Source: Methylobacterium sp. UNC378MF | GTDB taxonomy: Bacteria > Pseudomonadota > Alphaproteobacteria > Rhizobiales > Beijerinckiaceae | DNA: 64,000 nt | Direction: 5' to 3' | NCBI RefSeq assembly: GCF_900103195.1 | Contig: NZ_FMWU01000015.1 | Location: 62,001 to 126,000, forward strand | In this document: positions 8,481 to 16,407 of the stretch, in pieces | Position numbering within the stretch: the stretch's first letter is position 1 | Layout of the letters: each line of letters opens with the position of its first letter | Translations under genes and position numbers: made by a program | Notes under the pieces: model-generated | Database searches by the model: none | The model's input: the letters and a program-made list of their open reading frames with translations, nothing else | What the model was told of the DNA's origin: nothing

Positions 8481-9371
8481 TCAGCCGCGACTCGCCACCG
8501 CCACGCCGAGGGCGGCGAGCGCCATGCCGGCGCCCTGCACCGGGGTCAGCACCTCGCCGAACAGCAGGTAGCCGAGCACGGCCGCGACCGGCGGCACGAG
8601 GAAGAACAGGGCGGCGACGCCCGCCACGGCCCCCCGCCGGATCAGCACCAGCAGCAGCAGGATCCCCGCGACCGAGTTGACCAGGACCGCCCAGCCGAGG
8701 CCGAGCCACAGGGCGGGCGCCGGGTCGAACGCGGTGCCGCCGAAGGCGAGCGCCAGCGGGATGGCGCAGGCCATGCCGCCGACGAACTGGAGGGTCGCGC
8801 CGGCCAGGAGATCGACCCGGCCGCCGGTGCGCTTCTGCCAGAGCGTGCCGAGGGTCAGCGCCAGCACCGCCAGGAGGCTGACGGCCAGCGCCGCCGGCGG
8901 GATCCCGGACGGGTCCGTGGCGCCGAGCTTCGGGGCGAGCACGAGGCCCGTGCCGACGAAGCCCATGAGGATCCCGAGGGCCCGCCGGCCGCTGACCCGC
9001 TCGCCCAGCAGCGGTTGCGCCAGGAGCGCGGTGAGCAGCGGCTGGAGGCTGCCGACCAGGGCCGCGATGCCGGCCGGCAGCCCGTGGCTCACCGCCCAGA
9101 AGACGCCCGACAGGTAGACCCCCTGCATCAGGAAACCCGCGATGACCGGGTCGCGCCACCCTGCATGGTCCCCCGGCCAGCGCACCCGGGAGGCCGTGGC
9201 GATCAGGGCCAGCACCAGGGCGACGGCCGTGAAGCGGATTGCCGTGAAGGTGAGCGGATCGACGTGCGGCACCACCGCCCGGGCGGAGATGAAGCCCGTG
9301 GCCCAGATCGGGATGAACAGCGCCGGAAGGGCGCCGGACGCGAGCGTCGACGGGCGTGGGAGCGGAGGCAT
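8481..9371 (-). CDS. EamA/DMT-family transporter
   Basis: A 296-residue integral membrane protein with about ten hydrophobic helices in two EamA repeats, for example PALFIPIWATGFISARAVV near the start and FFLVPPVAAVLGYLLFGEVLTP in the second repeat. The internal motif SLQPLLTALLAQPLLGERVSGRR is typical of the RhaT/YdcZ-type drug/metabolite exporters. The substrate cannot be inferred. The start MPPLPRP at 9371 is preferred, with ATG at 9389 as an alternative. It lies 113 bases upstream of the Rieske reductase on the same strand and could be co-transcribed with it. Confidence 0.85.
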   Translation of the reverse strand: MPPLPRPSTLASGALPALFIPIWATGFISARAVVPHVDPLTFTAIRFTAVALVLALIATASRVRWPGDHAGWRDPVIAGFLMQGVYLSGVFWAVSHGLPAGIAALVGSLQPLLTALLAQPLLGERVSGRRALGILMGFVGTGLVLAPKLGATDPSGIPPAALAVSLLAVLALTLGTLWQKRTGGRVDLLAGATLQFVGGMACAIPLALAFGGTAFDPAPALWLGLGWAVLVNSVAGILLLLVLIRRGAVAGVAALFFLVPPVAAVLGYLLFGEVLTPVQGAGMALAALGVAVASRG

Positions 9372-9598
9372 GTCCGCCGGACGGAGCATGTCGGCGCGCG
9401 CGGCGCAACGGTGATCTCGCCCTCCGGTCGGCGCGCGGCCGCCACGGCTGCCGGCGTGGCGCGGGTGCGTCACCGCGCGGCGATCGGGACCGGATCCGGC
9501 CGGCGGCGTTGACGCGCGGGTGCCGGCGCCGTTCATCGGCGGGCCTCTCCCGAGAGGATCACCCAGAGGATCGTAAGATCGAGGATCGTCGGATACCC

Positions 9599-10501
9599 GT
9601 GAAACCTCTCCGCAGCGGATTACAGGTCATGGGCGTCGCCGCGCAGCGCTTCGTCTCCCATGACGGCTGGGCGATCGCGAGCCACATCGCGCTCTCGAGC
9701 CTGACCTCGCTGTTCCCGTTCCTGATTCTGCTGGCGGCGCTCGCCGGCCTGTTCGGCACGCAGTCGCTCGCCGACGAGGCCGGGGTGCTGATCTTCGACG
9801 CATGGCCGCGGGAGATCGCCAAGCCGATCGTCGGCGAGGTGCACCGGGTGCTCACCGAGCAGCGCAGCGGCGTACTGACACTCGGCGCGCTGTTCGCCCT
9901 GTACTTCTCCTCCTCGGGCGTCGAGAGCCTGCGGGTCGGGCTGAATCGGGCCTACGGCCTGCGCGAGAGCCGGCCCTGGTGGCTGACCCGCCTCGAATCG
10001 ATCGGCTACGTGATCTGCGGGGCCTTCGCGATGCTGGCCTTCGCGCTGCTCGTGGTGCTGGGGCCGCTGATCTGGCGCAACGTCGTGCTGGTGGCGCCCG
10101 GGCTGGAGCCCCTGAGCCTGACGGTGGCGATCGGGCGGATCGGCGTCACGGCCCTGTTGCTCGCCGTCGTCCTGGTGATCGCCCACAAATTCGTCGCCGC
10201 GGGCCGCCGCTCGATCCTGTCGGTTCTGCCCGGGATCGCCGTGACGCTGGTCCTGTGGTTCTTCGCCGGCCTCGGCTTCGGCTACTACCTCGACCGGTTC
10301 TCCAACGCCTACGCGTCGACCTACGGGGGTCTGGCCACCGCGATGGTGTTCCTGGTGTTCCTCTACTGGCTCGCCGCCATGTTCCTGTTCGGCGGCGAGA
10401 TCAACGGCACGGTGATCGCCGCCCGCCGCAGCCGCCTGCAGGCGAAGATGCTGGCGCGCCGGGCCGAGAGGGAGGGTAGAAGGGTGGGAACGAGCCCCTG
10501 A
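9599..10501 (+). CDS. YihY/virulence factor BrkB family membrane protein
   Basis: A 300-residue inner-membrane protein with about six hydrophobic segments. Family signatures include SHIALSSLTSLFPFLILLAALAG, LYFSSSGVESLRVGLNRAYG, GYYLDRFSNAYASTYGGLA and FLYWLAAMFLFGGEINGTV near the C-terminus. The biochemical function of the family is not established (it was once mis-assigned as RNase BN). A GTG at 9599 is used as start. The next in-frame ATG is codon 11. The C-terminal tail is basic and probably cytoplasmic. Confidence 0.85.
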   Translation: MKPLRSGLQVMGVAAQRFVSHDGWAIASHIALSSLTSLFPFLILLAALAGLFGTQSLADEAGVLIFDAWPREIAKPIVGEVHRVLTEQRSGVLTLGALFALYFSSSGVESLRVGLNRAYGLRESRPWWLTRLESIGYVICGAFAMLAFALLVVLGPLIWRNVVLVAPGLEPLSLTVAIGRIGVTALLLAVVLVIAHKFVAAGRRSILSVLPGIAVTLVLWFFAGLGFGYYLDRFSNAYASTYGGLATAMVFLVFLYWLAAMFLFGGEINGTVIAARRSRLQAKMLARRAEREGRRVGTSP

Positions 10502-10750
10502 GGGTCTCGGAGAACGGCGCGAATCTGCAGGGGGCGCTGTGAACGGGCGGGGCTGCCCTCGCTCCAAGGCTCGCCGCAATGCTGGTTGGCTCGGAAGCCT
10601 GTGCGGGCATCGTTTCCGGGTAAGGGCCAGGTCCCGCATCGGGGAGAGGCCGGGTCTGGTCGCCGATGGGATCGCGGGGATCTTCGCCCGGATCGTGTGG
10701 GTGTGAACCACGCCATCGCCCTGCCCGGGTCAGTGCTTCGACGCCGTCTT

Positions 10751-10776
10751 TCCGGGGCGCCGCAGGCGCGCCCGGA
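10751..10776. repeat. REP-like palindrome
   Basis: A 26-base interrupted palindrome with TCCGGG and CCCGGA ends and a GC-rich centre. It lies between convergent genes. Confidence 0.5.
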
Positions 10777-10813
10777 ATCCGGACGCCCCGTCGGTACAGA
10801 TCGTGTCGCGGCG

Positions 10814-10853
10814 GCTCTGGATTCCGGGCTCCGCTTCGCGACCCCGGTATGGC
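10814..10853. repeat. Dispersed intergenic element (TTCCGGGCTCCGC type)
   Basis: The core is ATTCCGGGCTCCGCTTCGCG followed by ACCCCGG. The self-complementary ends CCGGG and CCCCGG can form a hairpin. Only this copy was recognised in the window, so its repeat status rests on general knowledge of such elements. Confidence 0.45.
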
Positions 10854-10895
10854 GCAGCCGAAGGCGTTCCGAACCGAGTCTCCGGAACAGCGGGC

Positions 10896-12671
10896 TCACG
10901 CCGCCAGCGCCAACCCCTCCTCCTCATCGGCCTGGGCCGCCATGAACTGCGCCCGGGCGAGTTCGGCGAAGCGGCCATCCTGCGCGACCAGCTGGTCGAA
11001 GGTCCCGGCCTCGACGATCCGGCCCTCGTGGAACACGAGGATGCGATCGGCGTCGCGGATCGTCGCCAGCCGGTGGGCGATCACGAAGGTGGTCCGCCCC
11101 TCCATTACGGTCTCCAGCGCGCCCTGGAGCTTGCGCTCGGTGGCGGCGTCCAGCGCCGAAGTCGCCTCGTCGAGGATCAGGATCGGCGGGTTCTTCAGGA
11201 GCGCCCGGGCGATCGAGAGCCGCTGGCGCTCGCCGCCCGAGAGCGAACGGCCGCGCTCGCCGATCACCGTGTCGAGACCGGCAGGCTGGCGCGCCATGAA
11301 GGTGCTGGCCTGGGCCCGCTCCAGGGCGTCGAGCATCTCGGCGTCCGTGGCGTCGGGGCAGCCGACCTGCAGGTTCTCGCGGATCGAGCGGGCGAACAGC
11401 ATCGGCTCCTGGAACACCACGCCGATGTTGTGGCGCAGGCTCGAGAGGCCGACGTCGCGGATGTCCATCCCGTCGATGCGGATCGAACCGGAGGCCGGGT
11501 CGAAGCTGCGGTGCAGGAGGCCGAGCGTCGTCGACTTGCCCGAGCCGGTCGTGCCCACCAGCGCGATCGTCTCGCCCGGCCGCGCCGTGAACGAGACGCC
11601 GTCGAGGGCCTGGCGCCTTCCATCGTACGAGAAGGCGACATCCTCGAAGGTGACCGCACCCTCGAAGCGCGCGACCTGCCGGGCGTGCGGCCGGTCGGCC
11701 ACCGCCGGGACGGTGTCGTAGATCTCGAAGAACTCGGCGATCTTCGGCGCCTGCTGGAACAGGCCGTTGACGAAGCCGACCACGTGATCGAGTCGGGCCA
11801 CGAAGGCGGTGGCGAGGCTCATGAAGGCCACGACCTCGCCCACCGTGGTGGTGCCGGCCTGATAGAGCCAGATGCCGGTGACGAAGATCGCCGTCATGGT
11901 GATGGTGGCGGAGGCGCGGGTCGCCACGTTGGCGAGCGCCCACCAGGACAGGACCGGGATCTGCGCGGCGAGCAGGTTGGTGATGATGCCGCGCATCGCC
12001 TCCTTTTCGGCCTTGGCGCGGGTGAAGGACTGAATCACCGCGACGTTGCCGAGCGCGTCCGACGCGTGGGCGGCAAGCCCCGAGTTGAACGCCTCGACCT
12101 GACCCTGCAGCGTCTCGGTCCGGCGCATCACGAAGGTGGTGAGCGCCGTGAAGGCCAGCACCAGCACCACCAGGATCGAACCGAGCTGCCAGTTGATGAA
12201 CAGCGTCATCGGCAGGAGCACGCCCAGCGACACCAGGGCGACGAGGTGGTCGCGGAAGAAGCCGAGCCACAGCCACGCCATGCCGTTCGTGCCCTCCAGC
12301 ATCGCCTTCAGGACGCGGCCGGAATGGTTGGCCGAGTGGAAGGCGAGCGGCAGGTCGAGGACGTGCTCGAAGTAGCTCGCCATCGACGACAGGCGGTTGC
12401 GGTGCGCGAGCCGGTCGGCGTGGAGCGCGATGAACACGCCCGCCGCGATGGTGAAGAAGCCGAACGCCACCCAGGCGGCGAGCAGGGGCAGCATGGTGCC
12501 CATGGCGTCGCCGCCGCGCTTGAGATGGGTCAGCTGGTCGATGATCCGGCCCATCAGCAGGGGTTCGGCGAAAGCCGCGATCGCCAGGACGACGTTGGTC
12601 GCGGCCAAGCCTATGGCCAGCCGCCGCTCCGCCTTCAGGAAACCCAGGACCCGCCCGTACAGACGAACCAT
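10896..12671 (-). CDS. ndvA: Cyclic beta-1,2-glucan exporter, ABC permease/ATPase
   Basis: A 591-residue half-transporter fusing a six-helix permease domain (about 1-310) to an ABC ATPase (about 340-575). Walker A is GTTGSGKST, the signature is [16 protein letters not shown] and Walker B is [12 protein letters not shown]. The length, the N-terminal [17 protein letters not shown] and the central [24 protein letters not shown] match the NdvA/ChvA glucan exporters of rhizobia and Agrobacterium. These move cyclic beta-1,2-glucan to the periplasm for osmoadaptation and host attachment. The glucan synthase (ndvB/chvB) is not in the window. The start at 12671 follows family length. Confidence 0.85.
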   Translation of the reverse strand: MVRLYGRVLGFLKAERRLAIGLAATNVVLAIAAFAEPLLMGRIIDQLTHLKRGGDAMGTMLPLLAAWVAFGFFTIAAGVFIALHADRLAHRNRLSSMASYFEHVLDLPLAFHSANHSGRVLKAMLEGTNGMAWLWLGFFRDHLVALVSLGVLLPMTLFINWQLGSILVVLVLAFTALTTFVMRRTETLQGQVEAFNSGLAAHASDALGNVAVIQSFTRAKAEKEAMRGIITNLLAAQIPVLSWWALANVATRASATITMTAIFVTGIWLYQAGTTTVGEVVAFMSLATAFVARLDHVVGFVNGLFQQAPKIAEFFEIYDTVPAVADRPHARQVARFEGAVTFEDVAFSYDGRRQALDGVSFTARPGETIALVGTTGSGKSTTLGLLHRSFDPASGSIRIDGMDIRDVGLSSLRHNIGVVFQEPMLFARSIRENLQVGCPDATDAEMLDALERAQASTFMARQPAGLDTVIGERGRSLSGGERQRLSIARALLKNPPILILDEATSALDAATERKLQGALETVMEGRTTFVIAHRLATIRDADRILVFHEGRIVEAGTFDQLVAQDGRFAELARAQFMAAQADEEEGLALAA

Positions 12672-12951
12672 CGTACCGCTCCGCCACCCCTGGCCTGGCC
12701 CGTGTGACCCGGGTCTCACGCCGTCTCTGAGGAGGCTCGCCGACCGACATCCGCGCCGGATCCGGGTCAAACCCCTCTTGGGAAACGGGTATGCCAGCGC
12801 CCGCCTGAACGGGCGATGACAGACCGATACAGGGTCGAAACGGCTGTCTTTACGGTTCGTTCAGCAAGATTTCCTAATTCTGTAGGCTGCCCGGCCCTTT
12901 TCGGCCCCGGCTTCCGGTTTTCCTAACGCTTCGGCATCGGGCACCCGCCTC

Positions 12952-13725
12952 ATGGATCTCGCAACCGCACTCGGCCTGCTATCGGGCCTCGGCGTCGTGG
13001 TCGGGCTGATCATGCTCGATGGTGGGCATTTCGGCGCCTACGCGTCGGAACACGCGGTGGTGGTGGTCTTCGGCGGCGCAACCGCGGCCACGATGATCCG
13101 CTTCCCCTTCTCGGTGATCGTGCACGGCCTGCCCATGGGCCTGCGCTACGCCTTCATGATGCGCTCGGTGAAGCCGCAGGAGCTGATCGAGGAGATCACC
13201 AAGATCGCCGACGTGGTGCGCAAGTCCGGCCCGATGGCGCTGGAGAACATGGAGATCTCCGACCCCTTCCTGGCGCAGGGCGCCCGCTACATCGCCGACG
13301 GTTACGACCGCGAGTTCATCCGCGACACGATGGAGCGGGACCGCGACAACTTCCTGATGCATCTCGACGAAGGCTCGAAGGTCTACCGGGCCTACGGCGA
13401 CTGCGCCCCGGCCTGGGGCATGATCGGGACGATCCTCGGCATGGTGGCGATGTTCGCCAACATGTCCGACCCCTCGAAGCTCGGGCCCGCCATGGCGACC
13501 GCGCTGCTCGCCACCCTCTACGGCGCCGTGATCGCCAACCTGATCACCCTGCCGCTCGCCGACAAGCTGCACGTCAAGCTCGAGGAGGAGGATGTCTCGC
13601 GCTCGCTGATCATCGACGGCATCCTGATGATCCGCGACCAGAAGAGCCCGACCCTCGTGCGCGAGATGCTCGTCGCCTACCTGCCGCACAACCATCGCGA
13701 AGCGCTGATGGAGCAGGCCGCGTAA
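12952..13725 (+). CDS. motA: MotA/PomA-type stator protein
   Basis: A 257-residue inner-membrane proton/sodium channel subunit with four hydrophobic helices (about 1-22, 32-50, 148-170, 180-203). The cytoplasmic loop holds the charged rotor-interaction region (MRSVKPQELIEEI), and GDCAPAWGMIGTILGMV is the conserved third helix. The size and order resemble PomA (about 253 aa) rather than the longer alphaproteobacterial MotA. It is followed after one base by the MotB-like gene, and the two are presumably translated together. No other flagellar gene is present, so use in a flagellar motor is inferred. Confidence 0.85.
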   Translation: MDLATALGLLSGLGVVVGLIMLDGGHFGAYASEHAVVVVFGGATAATMIRFPFSVIVHGLPMGLRYAFMMRSVKPQELIEEITKIADVVRKSGPMALENMEISDPFLAQGARYIADGYDREFIRDTMERDRDNFLMHLDEGSKVYRAYGDCAPAWGMIGTILGMVAMFANMSDPSKLGPAMATALLATLYGAVIANLITLPLADKLHVKLEEEDVSRSLIIDGILMIRDQKSPTLVREMLVAYLPHNHREALMEQAA

Positions 13726-13726
13726 C

Positions 13727-14560
13727 ATGGCCAGGAAGAAGCGCGGCGGCGCGCATGGCGGTCACGGCTGGTTCGTCACCTTCGCCGACCTGATGGCGCT
13801 GCTGATGAGCTTCTTCGTGATGGTCGCGGCGTATTCCACGCAGGACCAGAAGAAGATGCAGATGGTTGCGGGGTCGATGCGCGACGCCTTCGGCGTCAAC
13901 AAGGAATCGAAATTCGCCGGCATCATCGAGTCCGAGGGCCTGCCGGCCGCCGACCACGTGAAGTACCTGCGCGACGTCCCGGCCGACCAGGCCACCGACC
14001 GCACGACCCCGTCGCGGCTCAACAAGAGCAGCGAGTTCGGCCTGACCGACACCGGCGAGCCGGAGAATTTCGGCCTGGCGGCCGCCTCCCTGCGGCAGGC
14101 TCTGCAGAGCCTGCCGGATTTCGCCGAGCTCTCGAAGAACGTCGTGATCGCCCGGACCGAGCAGGGCCTCGACGTGTCGATCGTCGATCAGGACGGGCGC
14201 TCGATGTTCCCGGAGGGCTCGACCCGGCCCAACGAGCGCACCCGGAGCCTGCTGGAGAAGCTCGGCCCGGCGCTCCGCCAGATGCCGAACCGCATCGCAG
14301 TCACGGGCTACACCGCCACGGACCGGCCCGGCCGGCGTCCCGCCGCGCCGCCCTGGGAATTGTCGGCCGGCCGCGCGGTCAGCGTCCGGGACATCCTGGC
14401 CGGCGCCGGCGTTCCGGACGACCGGTTCGCCACCGTCGCCGGCAAGGCCGACACCGAGCCGATGTTCCCCGACGACCCCTACATGCCGGCCAACCGGCGC
14501 GTGACGGTGACGCTGCTCAAGGAGGCCCCCCCGGTGCCGAACGTGAAGGGGCTTCCGTAA
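13727..14560 (+). CDS. motB: MotB-type stator protein with OmpA-like domain
   Basis: A 277-residue partner of the preceding channel protein. The single N-terminal helix carries the ion-binding aspartate (FADLMALLMSFFVMV, D21). A long periplasmic linker follows, then a C-terminal OmpA/MotB peptidoglycan-binding domain (about 145-265) with FPEGSTRPNE, VTGYTATDR, LSAGRAVSVRDIL and NRRVTVTLL. ATG at 13727 lies one base after the motA stop. A MotB assignment is secure at family level. Whether the pair powers flagella or another proton-driven process is open. Confidence 0.85.
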   Translation: MARKKRGGAHGGHGWFVTFADLMALLMSFFVMVAAYSTQDQKKMQMVAGSMRDAFGVNKESKFAGIIESEGLPAADHVKYLRDVPADQATDRTTPSRLNKSSEFGLTDTGEPENFGLAAASLRQALQSLPDFAELSKNVVIARTEQGLDVSIVDQDGRSMFPEGSTRPNERTRSLLEKLGPALRQMPNRIAVTGYTATDRPGRRPAAPPWELSAGRAVSVRDILAGAGVPDDRFATVAGKADTEPMFPDDPYMPANRRVTVTLLKEAPPVPNVKGLP

Positions 14561-14652
14561 GCGCGCCGCGGCTGCCGGATGGGTCCCACTGACGGCGTCG
14601 CCCGACGGCGCGGATCACCTCCCCCGCGCGATCGTCGGGCGCGGAAGCGCCG

Positions 14653-15132
14653 CTACTTCGCCGTGAGCAGCGCCCAGTACACCTTGTACTTCGAGCCCGG
14701 CGCGAAGGCGGTTGCGATTCCCATCCGGGTCGCCCCGGGCGCCAGCATGGTGGCGTCGTGAGGCGGGCTCTCACGCCAGCCCGAGAAGGCCTCGGCGAGG
14801 GTGTGGTAGCCCGCCGAGAGGTTGGCGTTGACGTTCGCGTAGCCCAGCCGCTCGACGGCAGCCTTAACGGTCTGGGCCCGGCTCGGCCGATCGGCGAGCG
14901 CCATGGCGGCCGCCTCGGCCTCGGCGAGGCGCTGCAATTCGGGATCGACCGTCAGCGGCGGCGCGCCGCGGTTGCGCCGATAGGACGAGATCATGTCGCG
15001 CGCCGCCTCGACGTCGATATGCGCGCTGTTGCTGGCGAGCGGCAGGTAGATGCTCGGCAGCGCCGTGCTGCTCGGCGCCTGGGCGGCGCAGCCGCCGAGC
15101 AGCGCCGCCGCCAGCGTGGCCGGGCCGACCAT
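14653..15132 (-). CDS. CAP/SCP-domain lipoprotein
   Basis: A 159-residue protein with a short lipoprotein signal ending in LLGGC (Cys15), so it is probably anchored in an envelope membrane. The rest is a CAP (SCP/PR1-like) domain: DMISSYRRNRGAPPLTVDPELQRLAEAEAAAMA is the family N-terminal helix, and GWRESPPHDATMLAPGATRMGIA is the conserved GW..SPxH..xML segment. ATG at 15132 has a good AGGA ribosome-binding site. Bacterial CAP proteins bind lipids or ligands or act on the wall. The role here is unknown. Confidence 0.8.
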   Translation of the reverse strand: MVGPATLAAALLGGCAAQAPSSTALPSIYLPLASNSAHIDVEAARDMISSYRRNRGAPPLTVDPELQRLAEAEAAAMALADRPSRAQTVKAAVERLGYANVNANLSAGYHTLAEAFSGWRESPPHDATMLAPGATRMGIATAFAPGSKYKVYWALLTAK

Positions 15133-15324
15133 CCGGGTCCTGATCCCCGTCCTGATCCGGCCGAGCCCCCGCCCCGCATGTCGACCGTCCCGATCGCGTC
15201 TCGTCACGACTTTCCCATCCCTGCGACGGCCCTGCCGCCCAGGCGGCATATAGGTCCTGCCACGCCGCCATGCATCGGACGATTAGGGCTTCCTCAAAGG
15301 TCCTCGGTCTAAAACAGCACACCG

Positions 15325-16407
15325 ATGACGACCGAGCGCGCCCTGGCCCTGGTGGATTCGCCCCGCGACCGATCCGTCGGCGGGCTCTCCGACCCGTCGG
15401 CTGCGGACGAGGAGGCCTCCGGGGCCGCGGCCGCGTTCGCCCTGCATCAGGCGATCATCCGCCGGCAGGCCGGACTGCTGGTGCAGCAGCAGCGTGCCCT
15501 GGCGGCCGCCGGGATGGGCCTGTGGTCCTGCTGCCTGCGCGCCGGCGCCCTCGACTGGTCCGGGAGCGTCCACGACTTGTTCGGTGTCCCCCGGGGCACG
15601 ACCCTGCACCGGCCCCGGATCCTGGAACTCTACGAGCCTGCCTCGCGGCGCCTGCTGGAGAGGCTTCGGCACCGGGCGATCACCCGGAGCGGCGCCTTCG
15701 TGCTCGATGCCGAAGTCCATGCGGGAGGCCGGCCGCGCTGGATCCGGATCCGCGCCTCGGTCGAGACCGCGGACGGGCGCCCCATCCGCCTCTTCGGAAC
15801 CAAGCAGGACATCACCGAGGAGATCGCCCGGCTGGCCGAGCTGAGCCGGCGTGCCGAGCGCGACCCGCTCACCGGGCTGGCGAACCGCCGCGGCTTCGAG
15901 GCCCAGTTCGAGGCCCAGTTCGCGGCCAGGACGGCCGGCTCCGGTCCAGATCCCCTCGGCGCCCTGCTGCTGATCGACCTCGACGGGTTCAAGCCGGTCA
16001 ACGACGTCCACGGCCACGCGGCCGGCGACCTGTGCCTCCGGCGCTCGGCCGCACGGCTGGCCGCCGTCTGCCGGGACGCGGCACTCGTGGCCCGCATCGG
16101 CGGCGACGAATTCGCTGTGCTCCTGCGAGGCCCCGTCGACCCGTTCGCGCTGGTGGAGCGCGGCCGGCGCATCATCGCCGCCTTGAACCGGCCGATCCCG
16201 TATCGCGGCCAGGGGCTGCGGATCGGTGCCTCCGTCGGGATCGCCGTGGGGAACCCCACGTGCGGCGGCCGCGCCCGGCTGTTCGGCCGGGCGGACGGAG
16301 CGCTCTACGCCGCCAAGGACGCCGGCGGGAACGCCGTCCGGATCGCCCTCGGCGGCCGGTTAGCCACCCGCGCTCCGCAGGCCGCGGTCGCGCTGGAGCC
16401 GGGCTGA
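15325..16407 (+). CDS. Diguanylate cyclase with PAS-like sensor
   Basis: A 360-residue soluble protein. A PAS/PAC-like segment (about 58-170, ending FGTKQDITEEIARL) precedes a GGDEF domain with RDPLTGLANRRGF, LLLIDLDGFKPVNDVHGHAAGD and GGDEF at residues 259-263, so it should synthesise cyclic-di-GMP. The position of the inhibitory I-site five residues upstream reads RDAA instead of RxxD, so product inhibition is probably lost. The last 48 bases overlap the convergent MscS-type gene, an unusual tail-to-tail overlap. Confidence 0.88.
   Translation: MTTERALALVDSPRDRSVGGLSDPSAADEEASGAAAAFALHQAIIRRQAGLLVQQQRALAAAGMGLWSCCLRAGALDWSGSVHDLFGVPRGTTLHRPRILELYEPASRRLLERLRHRAITRSGAFVLDAEVHAGGRPRWIRIRASVETADGRPIRLFGTKQDITEEIARLAELSRRAERDPLTGLANRRGFEAQFEAQFAARTAGSGPDPLGALLLIDLDGFKPVNDVHGHAAGDLCLRRSAARLAAVCRDAALVARIGGDEFAVLLRGPVDPFALVERGRRIIAALNRPIPYRGQGLRIGASVGIAVGNPTCGGRARLFGRADGALYAAKDAGGNAVRIALGGRLATRAPQAAVALEPG

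Larger units (their letters stand above)
10502..10895. other. Intergenic region with palindromic elements
   Basis: No convincing gene. It contains a REP-like near-palindrome at 10751-10776 (TCCGGGGCGC ... GCGCCCGGA) and a second element at 10814-10853 of the type TTCCGGGCTCCGCTTCGCGA, a common intergenic motif in this group. The YihY gene and the ABC exporter gene converge here, so these hairpins may end both transcripts. Confidence 0.6.

Noticed and set aside
6817..9408. 863-codon reading frame apparently fusing the Rieske reductase to another protein
   Set aside because: The N-terminal part is the antisense-like wrong frame of the EamA gene. The Rieske protein starts cleanly at 8367.
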